A stretch of 64,000 bases of DNA from Cohnella sp. AR92 (GCF_003990975.1 NZ_RZJR01000003.1:62001-126000), one strand, 5' to 3'. Numbered from the stretch's first letter, positions 34,881-43,955 are shown. Numbers and translations: made by a program. Notes: generated by a model not told the origin, from the letters alone.

Positions 34881-36860
34881 TCAGCGTGACTCGCGAATCC
34901 AGACGAGCATCTCGCCCGGCTTACGATTGCCCCATAGCGTATAAGGCACGGCGATCAGCTTCTGCGGCGTCTCGACCGGAGGAGCGTCGCCGTACAGAGA
35001 GGCAATCCGGTCGGCAGGCTCCGCGAGGCGAACGCCGTCCATCTCCAGCATGACCACGTCGCTGCGCCACTCGCTGGCCGCTGGCCGGATCTCCGAGTCG
35101 CGCTTGAGGGACAAGGCAGCCAGAGGAGCCCCGTTGTCCGTCTCCTCGAATGCGTACACGAGCGGTCCCCGCTGCAACGCGACACGGCCTGCGTTGGCGC
35201 GAAGCTGCGAATGGCTGTAGATCCGCTGCGGCGTCATATCCAGCTCGATGGAGATTTCGTCTCCCGCTTGCCATTCCCGCGTCACGTAAGCATAGCCGTC
35301 CTTGATGATCGGCTGAACCGGCTGGCCGTTCAGCGAGAACGCGGTGTTCTTGCTCCAGGAAGGCACGCGCAGCGCGAGAGCGAACGTTCCCGTCGCGGCG
35401 GATTCGATGGCTTCGACCTTCAGGCTTGCATGGCCGCTCCAGGGCATGCTGCTCTTCAGCGAGAGCGTCACTTGGCGACCGCCGAGCGAGTGCTTCGTTT
35501 CGCTTCCGATATAGAGATGCGTATAGAGCGTATCCTCGTTCGCCGTGTAGATATAATGGCCGAGAGAAGAGAGCAGGCGAGCGACGTTAGGAGGGCAGCA
35601 GGCGCAGCCATACCACTTCTGGCGAACCGCCTTGACGTGATGCTTGCCCGGATTGCCTTCGCTGGCCGCCGGCCATACTTCCATCGGATTGACGTAGAAG
35701 TAATGCTTGCCGTCTCCGGCGATTCCGGCCGTAACCGTATTGTAGAGCGCGCGCTCCATGACGTCGCCGTATTCGCCTCGCGGTTCGAGCTGTAGCAGGC
35801 GGCGCGCGAAGAAGATAAGTCCGATCGAAGCGCAAGTCTCCGAATAGTTCGTGTCGTTGGGCAGATCGTAATCGAAGGTGAACGCTTCCCCGTGATGGGT
35901 GGAGCCGATGCTTCCGTTCACGTACATCTGCTTGTTCACCACGTTGTTCCACAGCCGCTTGCAAGCCTCCAGCAAGCTGGCGTCGCCCTTCTTCAGCGCG
36001 AGATCGGCCATCGCCGTGTACATATAAACGGCGCGAACGGCGTGGCCGGAAGCGACCTCTTGTTCCCGAACCGGCTTATGGGCTTGGTGGTAAGGCATGT
36101 GCGGCGGCGACTTCTGAACGATTCCCGGCGCCCAAGCCGACGTTCTGCCGCGCTTCTCCCATTCCGCCACGAGGTAATTCGGCTCCTGTCCGCGCTCCTC
36201 GATCAGGAAGGAAGCGAGCTCCAGATATCGCGGCTCGTTCGTCGCTTCGTAGAGCTTCACGAGGGCGAGCTCCAGCTCTTGATGGCCGTCATAGCCGCGA
36301 AGCTGGCCGGGATTCGGGCCGAAGCGCTCGTCGATATGGTCGGCGAACCGTCTGGCGACATCGAGCAGGCGGGTCTTGCCTGTTCCGTAGTAGTAAGCAA
36401 CCGCGCCTTCGATAAGATGGCCGGCGGTATACATCTCGTGGCAGTCGAGCAGGTTCGTCCAGCGTTGGCCGGGTACGGCGACGGTGAAGTAGGTGTTCAG
36501 ATAGCCGTCCTCCAGCTGAGCGGCGGCGACGAGCTCGATCGCTTCGTCGGCGACCTTCTCCAGATCGGGGTCCGGGTGGGTCGCGAGGGAATAGCCGACG
36601 GCTTCCAGCCATTTGTACAGATCGGTGTCTTGGAAGAAGAAGCCTCCGAACTCGCCTTTCTCGAAGCCGGCCGCGATTCGGAAGTTCTTAATGGCATGGC
36701 TGGGCTCCGCATCCGGCACCCGGTCGTTCAAGGCTTCCCATTGGTAGGGGATAACGGTCTGGCGGATCAGGTCGACGTAAGAGCTCCAATAGCTGTCTTG
36801 AATGCGGATCGACCGCAGGTCAAGCGGATGGGGAATTTGGGCGGCAACGCGATGAGCCAT
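34881..36860 (-). CDS. GH127 beta-L-arabinofuranosidase
   Basis: A 659-residue glycoside hydrolase (DUF1680) that releases beta-1,2-linked L-arabinofuranose from plant cell-wall glycans and arabino-oligosaccharides. The zinc-centred active site of the family is present: E341 and C343 in SETCASIG, C421 and C422 in CACCPPN, at almost the numbering of the Bifidobacterium enzyme HypBA1 (E338, C340, C417, C418). No signal peptide, so it acts in the cytoplasm. It starts at ATG 36860 and diverges from an AraC-family gene that probably controls it. Length is typical. Confidence 0.93.
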   Translation of the reverse strand: MAHRVAAQIPHPLDLRSIRIQDSYWSSYVDLIRQTVIPYQWEALNDRVPDAEPSHAIKNFRIAAGFEKGEFGGFFFQDTDLYKWLEAVGYSLATHPDPDLEKVADEAIELVAAAQLEDGYLNTYFTVAVPGQRWTNLLDCHEMYTAGHLIEGAVAYYYGTGKTRLLDVARRFADHIDERFGPNPGQLRGYDGHQELELALVKLYEATNEPRYLELASFLIEERGQEPNYLVAEWEKRGRTSAWAPGIVQKSPPHMPYHQAHKPVREQEVASGHAVRAVYMYTAMADLALKKGDASLLEACKRLWNNVVNKQMYVNGSIGSTHHGEAFTFDYDLPNDTNYSETCASIGLIFFARRLLQLEPRGEYGDVMERALYNTVTAGIAGDGKHYFYVNPMEVWPAASEGNPGKHHVKAVRQKWYGCACCPPNVARLLSSLGHYIYTANEDTLYTHLYIGSETKHSLGGRQVTLSLKSSMPWSGHASLKVEAIESAATGTFALALRVPSWSKNTAFSLNGQPVQPIIKDGYAYVTREWQAGDEISIELDMTPQRIYSHSQLRANAGRVALQRGPLVYAFEETDNGAPLAALSLKRDSEIRPAASEWRSDVVMLEMDGVRLAEPADRIASLYGDAPPVETPQKLIAVPYTLWGNRKPGEMLVWIRESR

Positions 36861-36952
36861 GGAAGGTCACTCTCCGTTAGTGGAATGTTATACAAGCTTT
36901 TCTGTCCTCTATCATAAGCGAGGCAAGGGTGGTCTGTCGGTAGCGGATCCGG

Positions 36953-36958
36953 TATAAT
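36953..36958 (+). promoter_or_regulatory. -10 element for the AraC-family gene
   Basis: TATAAT 57 bases before TTG 37015, followed by GGTGTCAAAAACTGACC, which holds a GTCA/TGAC inverted pair. No clear -35 is visible, as is common for activator-dependent promoters. It lies in the 154-base divergent region shared with the GH127 gene. Confidence 0.4.
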
Positions 36959-37014
36959 AGGTGTCAAAAACTGACCATGTTTCCGTTGGGCCATAGATAG
37001 AGGAGTTGAGCGAA

Positions 37015-37827
37015 TTGTTGCCTTTAGCGCTGAGAGAACCTTATCGGCTTCATATGGGGGGGCATTTCCTGTCCGACGAGAGCTGGTCGCACACGGAGCG
37101 CATTATCACGGATTGCGAGCTGATCATCGGAGTCTCGGGAGTCGTTTTCCTTGAGGCGGCCGGACTGCTATACGAGGTTAGGGAAGGCGATATCCTGATT
37201 CTGATGCCGGGCGAGCACCACCGAGGCTACAAGCTGTCTTCGCCGGGCGTCAGCTTCTATTGGTTCCACTTCGCCGAACCGGACGCTTCCGGGGAGGATC
37301 CCGGCGTTCGGATCCCGCGCTATGCCAGCTGTCCGAACCCGAATCGCGTCCACATTCTGGCGAGGCAGCTTCTGCATGCGGCGAACGGCGGCTATTCGAT
37401 TCCTCAGGCCGGGGACTATTTTCTAACCTGCCTTCTGATCGAATTGGCGGAACAGCTTCAGGATTCCGAAGGACGGGAAGCGTTAAGCCCCGAGCTGGCG
37501 GAGCTGCTGGAGTGGACTCGCCTGCATGCGCTGGACCGGGACATCTCGGTGGAGAAGATTGCGAACCAGATGGGGTACAACAAGGATTATTTGTCCCGAA
37601 TGTTCAAGCGCCGCTTCGGTTCCGGGCTGTTGGGCTACATTCACCAGATCAAGCTGGAGTCGGCCAAGGAACTGCTGTCGAGCACGCGTCTTCACGTGAA
37701 GGAGGTCGCTGCCCGAATCGGAATCGACGACGATAAGCAGTTCGCGAAGTGGTTCAAGCGGCTCTCCGGGGTCACGCCGACGGAATATCGGCTCGCTTTC
37801 GCCCGAACCCGGCTAAACAATGTATAA
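37015..37827 (+). CDS. AraC-family transcriptional regulator with cupin sensor
   Basis: A 270-residue regulator. Residues about 1-110 form an AraC-type cupin (LIIGVSGVVFLEAAGLLYEVREGDILILMPGEHHRGY), followed by an AraC double helix-turn-helix at about 165-265 (ISVEKIANQMGYNKDYLSRMFKRRFGSG, then VTPTEYRLAF). It starts with TTG 37015, nine bases after AGAGGAG; an earlier TTG at 37006 would touch that site. It diverges from the GH127 gene and likely activates it with an arabinose-related sugar. Confidence 0.9.
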   Translation: MLPLALREPYRLHMGGHFLSDESWSHTERIITDCELIIGVSGVVFLEAAGLLYEVREGDILILMPGEHHRGYKLSSPGVSFYWFHFAEPDASGEDPGVRIPRYASCPNPNRVHILARQLLHAANGGYSIPQAGDYFLTCLLIELAEQLQDSEGREALSPELAELLEWTRLHALDRDISVEKIANQMGYNKDYLSRMFKRRFGSGLLGYIHQIKLESAKELLSSTRLHVKEVAARIGIDDDKQFAKWFKRLSGVTPTEYRLAFARTRLNNV

Positions 37828-37855
37828 TACAAGCATAGGAAAGGATGAGGAACGA

Positions 37856-38950
37856 ATGGCGAACGAGAGCAGAACGCTCCTGGAAGCGTATAATCAAACG
37901 GAGTTTCAAGTTCCGGGCAACGGCAAGAGAACGGTGCAAGTGCTGAAGGAAGCGCTGGACCGCGTGGACGGAGAGACGGTCGGCGACCAATACGGCACGG
38001 GGCCGGTCATCGAGAGCTTCCAGACGAAGCTGGCGGACTATCTGGGCAAGCCGTCGGCCGTCTTCTTCCCGAGCGGCACGATGGCTCAGCAGATCGCTCT
38101 GCGGATCTGGTGCGACCGCTTGGGAACGAAGAAGGTGGCCTACCATCCGCTCTGCCACCTGGAGATTCACGAGCAGGACGGGCTGAAGGAGCTTCACGGG
38201 ATCGAGCCCATTCTGCTGGCCGACAAGGATCGGTTGATTACTCTGGAGGATGTGCGAGGGCTTCCGGACGGAGTGGCTGTGCTGCTGCTGGAGCTTCCGC
38301 AGCGGGAGATCGGCGGGCAGCTGCCTTCGTTCGAAGAGCTGGAAGCGATCGCGGCTTATTGCCGCAGGAAGGGCATCAAGCTTCATCTCGACGGCGCGCG
38401 ATTGTTCGAGACTCTTCCGTATTACGGGAAGACGGCGGCGGAGATCTGCAGCTTGTTCGATAGCGCGTACGTGAGCTTCTACAAGGGAATCGGCGGCATC
38501 GCCGGAGCGATTCTTGCCGGGGACACCGAGCTGACGGAAGCGTCGAAGATCTGGAAAAGAAGGCACGGCGGAGACCTGATCTCGCTGTATCCGTACATCC
38601 TGAGCTCCGACTACTACTTCGAGAGGAGACTCCCGAAGATGGAGTCGTATTACCGCGGAGCCGTTGAATTGGCCGAGCTGTACAACGGCGTCGACTCCAT
38701 CGAGACCCGCCCGGCCGTTCCGGTCACGAACATGTTCCATGTTCATGCCTCCGTTCCGGCGCCGATGCTGGAGGCCGCGCTGATCGCGGTTTACGGGCAG
38801 ACGGGAATCGGCTTGACGGCGCGCGTGAATTCGGTCAACGAGGAAGCCTGCTCCTTCGAGATCAGCATCGGCGACCTGTACGAGACGCTGCCGAAGGATC
38901 GGCTGCGGCGGGCGTTCCTCCTCTTGAACGAGCAGCTTGCGGCCAAGTGA
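37856..38950 (+). CDS. Low-specificity threonine aldolase (PLP enzyme)
   Basis: A 364-residue PLP-dependent lyase of the threonine-aldolase family that splits L-threonine or allo-threonine into glycine and acetaldehyde. The N-terminal FPSGTMAQQIALRIW, the middle HLDGARLFETLPYY (Asp near the cofactor) and the Lys in SFYKGIGGIAGAILAG match the fold type I pattern. I start it at ATG 37856 after GGATGAGG; an upstream in-frame ATG overlaps the end of the AraC gene. TATAAT at 37823-37828, at the AraC stop, may give it its own promoter. Confidence 0.9.
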   Translation: MANESRTLLEAYNQTEFQVPGNGKRTVQVLKEALDRVDGETVGDQYGTGPVIESFQTKLADYLGKPSAVFFPSGTMAQQIALRIWCDRLGTKKVAYHPLCHLEIHEQDGLKELHGIEPILLADKDRLITLEDVRGLPDGVAVLLLELPQREIGGQLPSFEELEAIAAYCRRKGIKLHLDGARLFETLPYYGKTAAEICSLFDSAYVSFYKGIGGIAGAILAGDTELTEASKIWKRRHGGDLISLYPYILSSDYYFERRLPKMESYYRGAVELAELYNGVDSIETRPAVPVTNMFHVHASVPAPMLEAALIAVYGQTGIGLTARVNSVNEEACSFEISIGDLYETLPKDRLRRAFLLLNEQLAAK

Positions 38951-38956
38951 TTCTGG

Positions 38957-39044
38957 TTTGAAGCTGTAACCCGATAAAGCCGGGTTGCAGGGAGCGCGAG
39001 CGTCGATTTTGAAGCTGTAACCCGATAAAGTCGGGTTACGGGGT
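38957..39044. repeat. Tandem repeated hairpin, two copies with 51-base period
   Basis: Two copies (38957-38993 and 39008-39044) of TTTGAAGCTGTAACCCG, loop ATAAAG, and a complementary CGGGTTAC; the second copy has TCGGGTTAC, the first CCGGGTTGC. Each folds into an eight-base stem. They follow the threonine aldolase stop and could serve as terminators, though no long T run follows. Confidence 0.7.
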
Positions 39045-39069
39045 TCTTGCAACAATGTTCATCCGACCC

Positions 39070-39104
39070 AAAGCAGTCCTCCTAAACAGGCGGTCTGCTT
39101 TTTA
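39070..39104. terminator. Terminator before the EamA transporter gene
   Basis: AAAGCAG at 39070-39076 pairs with CTGCTTT at 39095-39101; TTTATT follows. It ends transcription from the threonine aldolase side. Confidence 0.6.
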
Positions 39105-39184
39105 TTACAGGCAATTCGTTCGCCAATGGGCAATACACTTTGGAATGTTGAATACGCGTTAGACAGAATTTGGAGGACATCGTC

Positions 39185-40096
39185 ATGTGGTTCGTCTATG
39201 GCATAGCGGCTGCGGCTTGCTTCGGAGTGAGAGGGATTCTGTATCAATGGTCGTCGCAGCGGAGGCTGAATAGGAATGCCCTGCTGTTCGGCGTCTATCT
39301 GAGCGGAATGCTGGTGGCCATTCTTATCAATGCCGCACTGGGGCAAAAATGGACCGACGGAGCGTGGTGGGGCGTGCTGATGGGCAGCTTCTCGTTCGTG
39401 GCGAATGCATCCATGTACAAAGGCTATGCCGTCGGCAAGGCTTCCCTTATCGCCTTATTGACCGCTCTGCCCCCATTGGTGGTGGCGTCCGTTGCCTTCT
39501 TCCTCTGGGGAGAGAAGCTGGGATTCGGGCAGCTCGCCGGATTCGTCGTCGTTCTGATCGGCCTTATCGCCATCCGCTATTCGAGCGACCTTCGTAACGG
39601 CGAGCTGCGCGGTCTGCAATGGGGACTGCTTACGCTGTTCTTCTTCGGCTTCACGGACCTGACGTCGAAGCAGTCCACCCTTAGCGGAGGGGAGACGCTG
39701 CCGACCTTGATCCTTATGTACGCAACGGGAACCCTCCTGTTCGCCGGACAATGGCTATTCGGGTCTATTAGCGCCTCCCGTATCAAGCGGGAGACGGCGG
39801 CAGGCCTGGAGCAGGAAGCGGATGGGGGCATCCGCGTTCACGCAACGGGATGGACGACAAGCCGCACCTTATGGTGGGGCATGACCGTCGGCCTGACCAA
39901 CATCGCCGGGATGCTGTTCCTGATCCCCGCCTTCCAGCAAGGGACGACGGGGATCGTGTCCGCGTTGGGAGCGATGAATGCCGCCATCGTTCTCGGCTAT
40001 GCGAAGTTCTTCCTCAAGGAAGAGATGCGCCGCCGGGAGATGATCGGGATCGTCCTGACGCTGGGCGGCATCGTGGTGCTCCGCATTGCTTCTTAA
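39185..40096 (+). CDS. EamA/DMT family transporter
   Basis: A 303-residue membrane protein with ten predicted helices in two EamA halves (for example IAAAACFGVRGILYQWSSQRR at the start and GLTNIAGMLFLIPAFQQGTTGIVSALGAMNAAIVLG near 240). It exports small metabolites or amino acids; the substrate is unknown. The start at ATG 39185 has TGGAGG at 39171-39176; a longer TTG start lies inside that site. The gene is two bases from the convergent vanW gene. Confidence 0.88.
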   Translation: MWFVYGIAAAACFGVRGILYQWSSQRRLNRNALLFGVYLSGMLVAILINAALGQKWTDGAWWGVLMGSFSFVANASMYKGYAVGKASLIALLTALPPLVVASVAFFLWGEKLGFGQLAGFVVVLIGLIAIRYSSDLRNGELRGLQWGLLTLFFFGFTDLTSKQSTLSGGETLPTLILMYATGTLLFAGQWLFGSISASRIKRETAAGLEQEADGGIRVHATGWTTSRTLWWGMTVGLTNIAGMLFLIPAFQQGTTGIVSALGAMNAAIVLGYAKFFLKEEMRRREMIGIVLTLGGIVVLRIAS

Positions 40097-40098
40097 AG

Positions 40099-41040
40099 TC
40101 AATCAGGTTTATTTTCGATACCGTCGACCGCGATCTCTTCCGGAATCCGCCTCGACATGCGCGGAACGTGACGCGGCGCGTAATCCAATTGCTCCGAGGA
40201 GTAAATGGATACGTAGAGGGAGCCGGCTCCGGCGAATGCCCGAATCAAGACCGGTTGGTTGTACGGGTTCGAGAAGACGAAGTCGGGGCCGCCCCAGCTG
40301 ACGGTCGCATCGCGTCCGGGCATTACATAAGGAACGTGGCGGCTGTGCGAATACCTCTCCAGAATGCGGAGGCCTGCCCGGTCGGCCGCATTGAACAAGG
40401 TGGAGGAGACCTGGCAGATCCCTCCTCCAATCCCTTCCGATAATTCCCCTCGAACGATAATGGGAGCGCGAACGTACCCTTTGGACGAATCCCGCCTGCC
40501 CACCGTCTGGTTGAACGAGAATTTCTCCCCTGGAAAAACCACCCGATTGTCGATCGCCTTCGCGGATAAAGCGATATTCTTGGCCCGGTTGCGGTTGTTC
40601 GAATTGAAGTAGGTCGCGTACTGGCCGATGGGCTTCTCCCGAATCAAGGAGAGAAGCTCGCTGTCTACCTTCGCGTAGGTCGGCTTCAGCGGAATCTCGA
40701 ACGAGACTTGTCCGCCGCCGTAGTAATAGTGCTGGAACCGATCCGCGAATTTGCGCGAATCCAGCTTCGCCCCGGCCTTCTCCGGCACGATTCGGCCGCT
40801 GTCGCCGATATACGCGTTCTGCGGCGGGGTAAGCACCTTGCGGTCTATCTTGGCCAGCAGCTCATCCATGCGAATCGGATTAACGAGAGGGAATGAGGGC
40901 AACGTATAGGAAGAGCGTTCCACTTGAGCGATTTTCTCCCCATTGTGCAGAAGAGAGATGGTGTCCGGCCGGACGCCGCTGTTCGGTTCGCTGCCTAGAA
41001 CCATGCTTGTTACGCCTAACGCCCATAGCCAATTGTTCAT
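40099..41040 (-). CDS. vanW: VanW family protein
   Basis: A 313-residue exported protein of the VanW family. The signal region is MNNWLWALGVTSMVLG, then a linking domain (residues 30-130), and the VanW domain at about 150-300: ATYFNSNNRNRAKNIALSAKAID, PGEKFSFNQTVGRRDSSKGY, GGGICQVSSTLFNAADRAGL and NPYNQPVLIRA. The start at 41040 has GAGGTGC upstream. VanW accompanies vanB-type clusters but its role is unknown, and similar genes are common in Paenibacillaceae without resistance. It is separate from the vanRSYZ set. Confidence 0.9.
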   Translation of the reverse strand: MNNWLWALGVTSMVLGSEPNSGVRPDTISLLHNGEKIAQVERSSYTLPSFPLVNPIRMDELLAKIDRKVLTPPQNAYIGDSGRIVPEKAGAKLDSRKFADRFQHYYYGGGQVSFEIPLKPTYAKVDSELLSLIREKPIGQYATYFNSNNRNRAKNIALSAKAIDNRVVFPGEKFSFNQTVGRRDSSKGYVRAPIIVRGELSEGIGGGICQVSSTLFNAADRAGLRILERYSHSRHVPYVMPGRDATVSWGGPDFVFSNPYNQPVLIRAFAGAGSLYVSIYSSEQLDYAPRHVPRMSRRIPEEIAVDGIENKPD

Positions 41041-41128
41041 AAAGCACCTCGAATGAGATATCCTGTCTGCCCGATTCCATACCATCCCCTTTCGGCTGCC
41101 GAATTATTACGGGAAGGAGCGCATTCGC

Positions 41129-42265
41129 ATGAACCGATCCTTATCACGCCGGTTTCTCGTCGGAAAAGCCGTCCTCGCCATATTGGTCGGCATTCTCGCA
41201 ATGCCCGCTATCGCAAGAGGAGAGGACTCCAAGGAGCTTACCGTCCGAATCCTCGTCAAGTCCAGCCCGACCGCCGTCTATGCTCTGCATGAGAAGTGGA
41301 GCGATTCCCAATTGGCGAAGACGCTCGAAACGGCGGTTCCTCGCACGTCGGAAGAAGCTCCCGAGCTGGGAGATCTCTATGTAGAGACGACTAAGAACGG
41401 GAGGGCGAGCCTGTATCGGATGGACGTCTCCGGCAATCTATGGAGCGAAGACAATGGCGGGGCCGTCAAGCTGCCGCGGGAATCCGCCCTTCTCCTGCGG
41501 AAGGAAGCGGAGAGACTTAGCCGCGCCCACTTCGGAGAACTCGTCGATTGGAACGAAGCCAGCCGGATCGTTCCGAGATTGAAGGTGTTTACGGTTGTCG
41601 ATCTGGAGACGGGCTTGTCCTTCCGCGTGCAGAGAAGAGCGGGAAGGGATCATGCCGACGTGCAGCCGGTATCGAGAGAAGACAGCGCGATTATGAAGCA
41701 AATCTACGAGGGCAGATGGAGCTGGCGCCGCAAAGCGATCCTGGTCCGCGCGGACGGAAGGCAGCTGGCGGCTTCGATGAACGGAATGCCTCACGGCGGA
41801 GACGGAATTCCGGGCAACGACTTCAAAGGACACTTCTGCATTCACTTCCTGGACAGCTCGACCCACAAATCCGAGGTGCCGGATCTGGCCCATCAGCTGA
41901 TGGTGTTCAAGGCGGCCGGCCAGCCCCGCGCGCTGCTTCAGCGATTGACCCCGCTCACGCAGGCGGAGAGCTTGTCCGAGGCGATGAATCAGCAGGATCG
42001 GGAATGGGTGCGATTGTTCCTGGAAAGAGCGGGGAAGGCGCAGACGGATCGGCTGCTGGGCATAACGGATACCATCCTGGCTATCCGTCCTGCGTCGCCC
42101 GAACGGATGCATTTCGAGGAGGACCTGCTGACCGCCGAAGGCGAGCTGACGGTCGCCTACGAGAGGTCTGGCAAAGGCAAGAAGTCGAAGCCGCTGCGAT
42201 TCGAATTCGTCCGGTTGTCCCCGGCCGCCCCCTGGCGGATTCATCGGATGACGGAAGAGCTTTAA
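41129..42265 (+). CDS. Exported protein with conserved GHFCIHF domain, unknown
   Basis: A 378-residue protein with a signal peptide (AILVGILAMPAIARGEDS). The middle region (about 150-260) holds a pattern I recognise as conserved in Firmicutes exported proteins but without assigned function: VVDLETGLSFRVQRRAGRDHADVQP, SWRRKAILVRADGRQLAASMNGMPHGG and GHFCIHFLDSSTHKS. The His, Cys and Asp/Thr residues there suggest an L,D-transpeptidase- or amidase-like active site; this is inference. The remaining C-terminal domain is unassigned. GGGAAGGAG precedes the ATG. Confidence 0.75.
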   Translation: MNRSLSRRFLVGKAVLAILVGILAMPAIARGEDSKELTVRILVKSSPTAVYALHEKWSDSQLAKTLETAVPRTSEEAPELGDLYVETTKNGRASLYRMDVSGNLWSEDNGGAVKLPRESALLLRKEAERLSRAHFGELVDWNEASRIVPRLKVFTVVDLETGLSFRVQRRAGRDHADVQPVSREDSAIMKQIYEGRWSWRRKAILVRADGRQLAASMNGMPHGGDGIPGNDFKGHFCIHFLDSSTHKSEVPDLAHQLMVFKAAGQPRALLQRLTPLTQAESLSEAMNQQDREWVRLFLERAGKAQTDRLLGITDTILAIRPASPERMHFEEDLLTAEGELTVAYERSGKGKKSKPLRFEFVRLSPAAPWRIHRMTEEL

Positions 42266-42354
42266 GCGCTGAAACAAGGCTTTCGCTGGCCTGCAGAGAA
42301 GAAGAGGCGAGTAAGGGTCTTCGCTGCAGACCAGCCTGCCGGACGAAGCGGGAT

Positions 42355-42816
42355 TTAAATCTTCAAGGCGCCAAGCAGGGGCATAATCGATTTAATGACG
42401 CCCATCCCCATCTTTATCATTGGCAATGCCTTCTCCATGAACCCCATCCAATCCTTTAACCCTCCTAAACCGCCAAAGCCGAAGCCGCCTCCTTGCTGGG
42501 CGGAGGCTAAAGCCTGTTCCGCCTGGACCGTGCCGGCGGTGGCTTCATCCACTCCCGTCTGAAGCTGCGGAACCAGAAATGCGGACGTCCGAGCTTGGCG
42601 GCGGGAGGATTTAGCCGAGCTTTTCGCGGCGGACCGCTGTCTTTTCTTCGGCTTGCTCTGCACTTCCATTCCCGCTAGATACAGCTGGCCGTTGCAGATC
42701 CTTTGGATTCTGCCGACGTATTGGCGTCCGTCCGTCAGAGTAACGAGGACAGGCGCATCGGCCGTTCGGGCAGCTTGCTCGCGAACGCTTAATCTGCTGC
42801 GGGCTGGTAAACTCAT
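42355..42816 (-). CDS. Small protein with LSm-like N-terminus and glycine-rich tail
   Basis: A 153-residue protein. Residues about 15-55 (APVLVTLTDGRQYVGRIQRICNGQLYLAGMEV) fit an LSm/Hfq-like small beta barrel; then a basic Lys/Arg/Ser stretch (60-85), a GGGFGFGGLGGL segment, and a hydrophobic C-terminus. The start at 42816 has GAGGTG upstream. This architecture is seen in uncharacterised Paenibacillus proteins; I do not know a function, and cannot tell whether it binds RNA or a membrane. Confidence 0.65.
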   Translation of the reverse strand: MSLPARSRLSVREQAARTADAPVLVTLTDGRQYVGRIQRICNGQLYLAGMEVQSKPKKRQRSAAKSSAKSSRRQARTSAFLVPQLQTGVDEATAGTVQAEQALASAQQGGGFGFGGLGGLKDWMGFMEKALPMIKMGMGVIKSIMPLLGALKI

Positions 42817-42930
42817 GCCGTTCACCTCGCTTTCGCCTGTTTCTTCATTGTATTCCATTGACCTATTGCCGCTTGTACGTTCGTTTAGTTTATGCCGGAA
42901 GGAAGCTTGGAGGAAAAATTATGCGACAGG

Positions 42931-42959
42931 TGCAACCTTATGAAATCCTTGTGCGTTTA
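42931..42959 (+). promoter_or_regulatory. ECF-sigma-type promoter candidate for stalk protein
   Basis: TGCAACCTT at 42931-42939 (an AAC-type -35) is 16 bases from CGTTTA at 42954-42959 (GCAACC to CGT spacing of 16), the layout of extracytoplasmic-function sigma factors rather than SigA. No TATAAT/TTGACA pair is present upstream of the gene. An envelope-stress sigma factor is a reasonable guess. Confidence 0.5.
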
Positions 42960-42997
42960 TAGGGGTGCTGCACCAAGATTAGAGAGGAGATGTTCGA

Positions 42998-43867
42998 ATG
43001 AATAAGAAAAAATGGGTAGTCGTCGCGACGTTGGTCGGCCTGCTTGGCACGTCCGCCGCGGCGCAAGCGACCGGAGTCTTCGATAAAGTAACCGGCCTGA
43101 TTCGCAACGACGTTAAAATATCGGTAGACGGAGAGTCGACGAACCTTCAACCGGTCTATATCAATGGACAAGCTTATCTTCCTATTCGGGATGAAGCTGC
43201 CGCACTTGGTTACGAGGTTAGCTATAACTCCGCGGAGAAGAGAATCGAATTGAACAAGGTTCAACAGGAAGAACAGATCGAATACGCGCATATCGCGGGC
43301 ATCCTGAAGACCGTCACGAAGACGGATGACGGACAATACCGTCTGGAAGTCTTGGGCCGCGGCGCGGCGAACTGGATCATCTTGTACGCCGATAAGGATA
43401 CCGTCATTAAGGATAAGGAAGGCAAGGCAGTCGCGGCTTCCGATCTGAAGGCCGGCACCGAGATCAATGCCGATTACGGCCCGATCGTGGCGATGAGCTA
43501 TCCCGGCCAATCGCATGCCGCATCGATCACGGTCGGAATCTCCCGTCTCGTGAGGGAGGATGCGATCCAAGCGATCGAGAAGACGGATGAAGGCTGGAGA
43601 GTCAGCTTCGCCGCCGCGGAGAACGGCGAGAAGACGACCGACCTCGTCCTGAACTCCGGCAAGGAAACGTTCGTCATCAACGAGGAAGGCCAGCCGGTGG
43701 AATGGAAGGATCTGAAGGAAGGCACGAAGGTTCGCGCCTACTACGGTCCGGCCACCACGCGCAGCCTGCCGCCTCAGAGCTCGCTGTTCTATCTGGTCGT
43801 GTTGAACGACAACGGCGGAGCTTCGACGGAGGAAGGCTCCGGACTGACCGTTCAGCCGCTCAACTAA
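42998..43867 (+). CDS. Stalk-domain (copper amine oxidase N-terminal-like) exported protein
   Basis: A 289-residue exported protein. The signal peptide (VVVATLVGLLGTSAAAQATG) is followed by a stalk-domain motif INGQAYLPIRDEAAALGYEVSYNSAEKRIEL at about 48-80. The rest (90-285) consists of two copies of a YADKDTVIKDKEGKAVAASDLKAGTEINADYGP-like unit (second: LNSGKETFVINEEGQPVEWKDLKEGTKVRAYYGP), so the C-terminal part is an internal duplication. GAGAGGAGATG precedes the ATG. Function unknown; probably at the cell surface. Confidence 0.85.
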   Translation: MNKKKWVVVATLVGLLGTSAAAQATGVFDKVTGLIRNDVKISVDGESTNLQPVYINGQAYLPIRDEAAALGYEVSYNSAEKRIELNKVQQEEQIEYAHIAGILKTVTKTDDGQYRLEVLGRGAANWIILYADKDTVIKDKEGKAVAASDLKAGTEINADYGPIVAMSYPGQSHAASITVGISRLVREDAIQAIEKTDEGWRVSFAAAENGEKTTDLVLNSGKETFVINEEGQPVEWKDLKEGTKVRAYYGPATTRSLPPQSSLFYLVVLNDNGGASTEEGSGLTVQPLN

Positions 43868-43886
43868 TCCTAGCCGCACAACCGCC

Positions 43887-43926
43887 AAAAGCCGGGAACG
43901 CGTCGGACGACACGTTCCCGGCTTTT
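43887..43926. terminator. Bidirectional terminator
   Basis: AAAAGCCGGGAACG pairs perfectly with CGTTCCCGGCTTTT (loop of 12). It lies between the stalk-protein gene (plus) and the capA-like gene (minus). Confidence 0.9.
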
Positions 43927-43955
43927 GCGATGCGTTTTTTTGCTCGGTGCCGCTT

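Noticed and set aside
42285-42335. Inverted repeat GCTGGCCTGCAG/CTGCAGACCAGC as a terminator
   Set aside because: The pairing is interrupted and no T run follows on either strand, so I do not call it a terminator.
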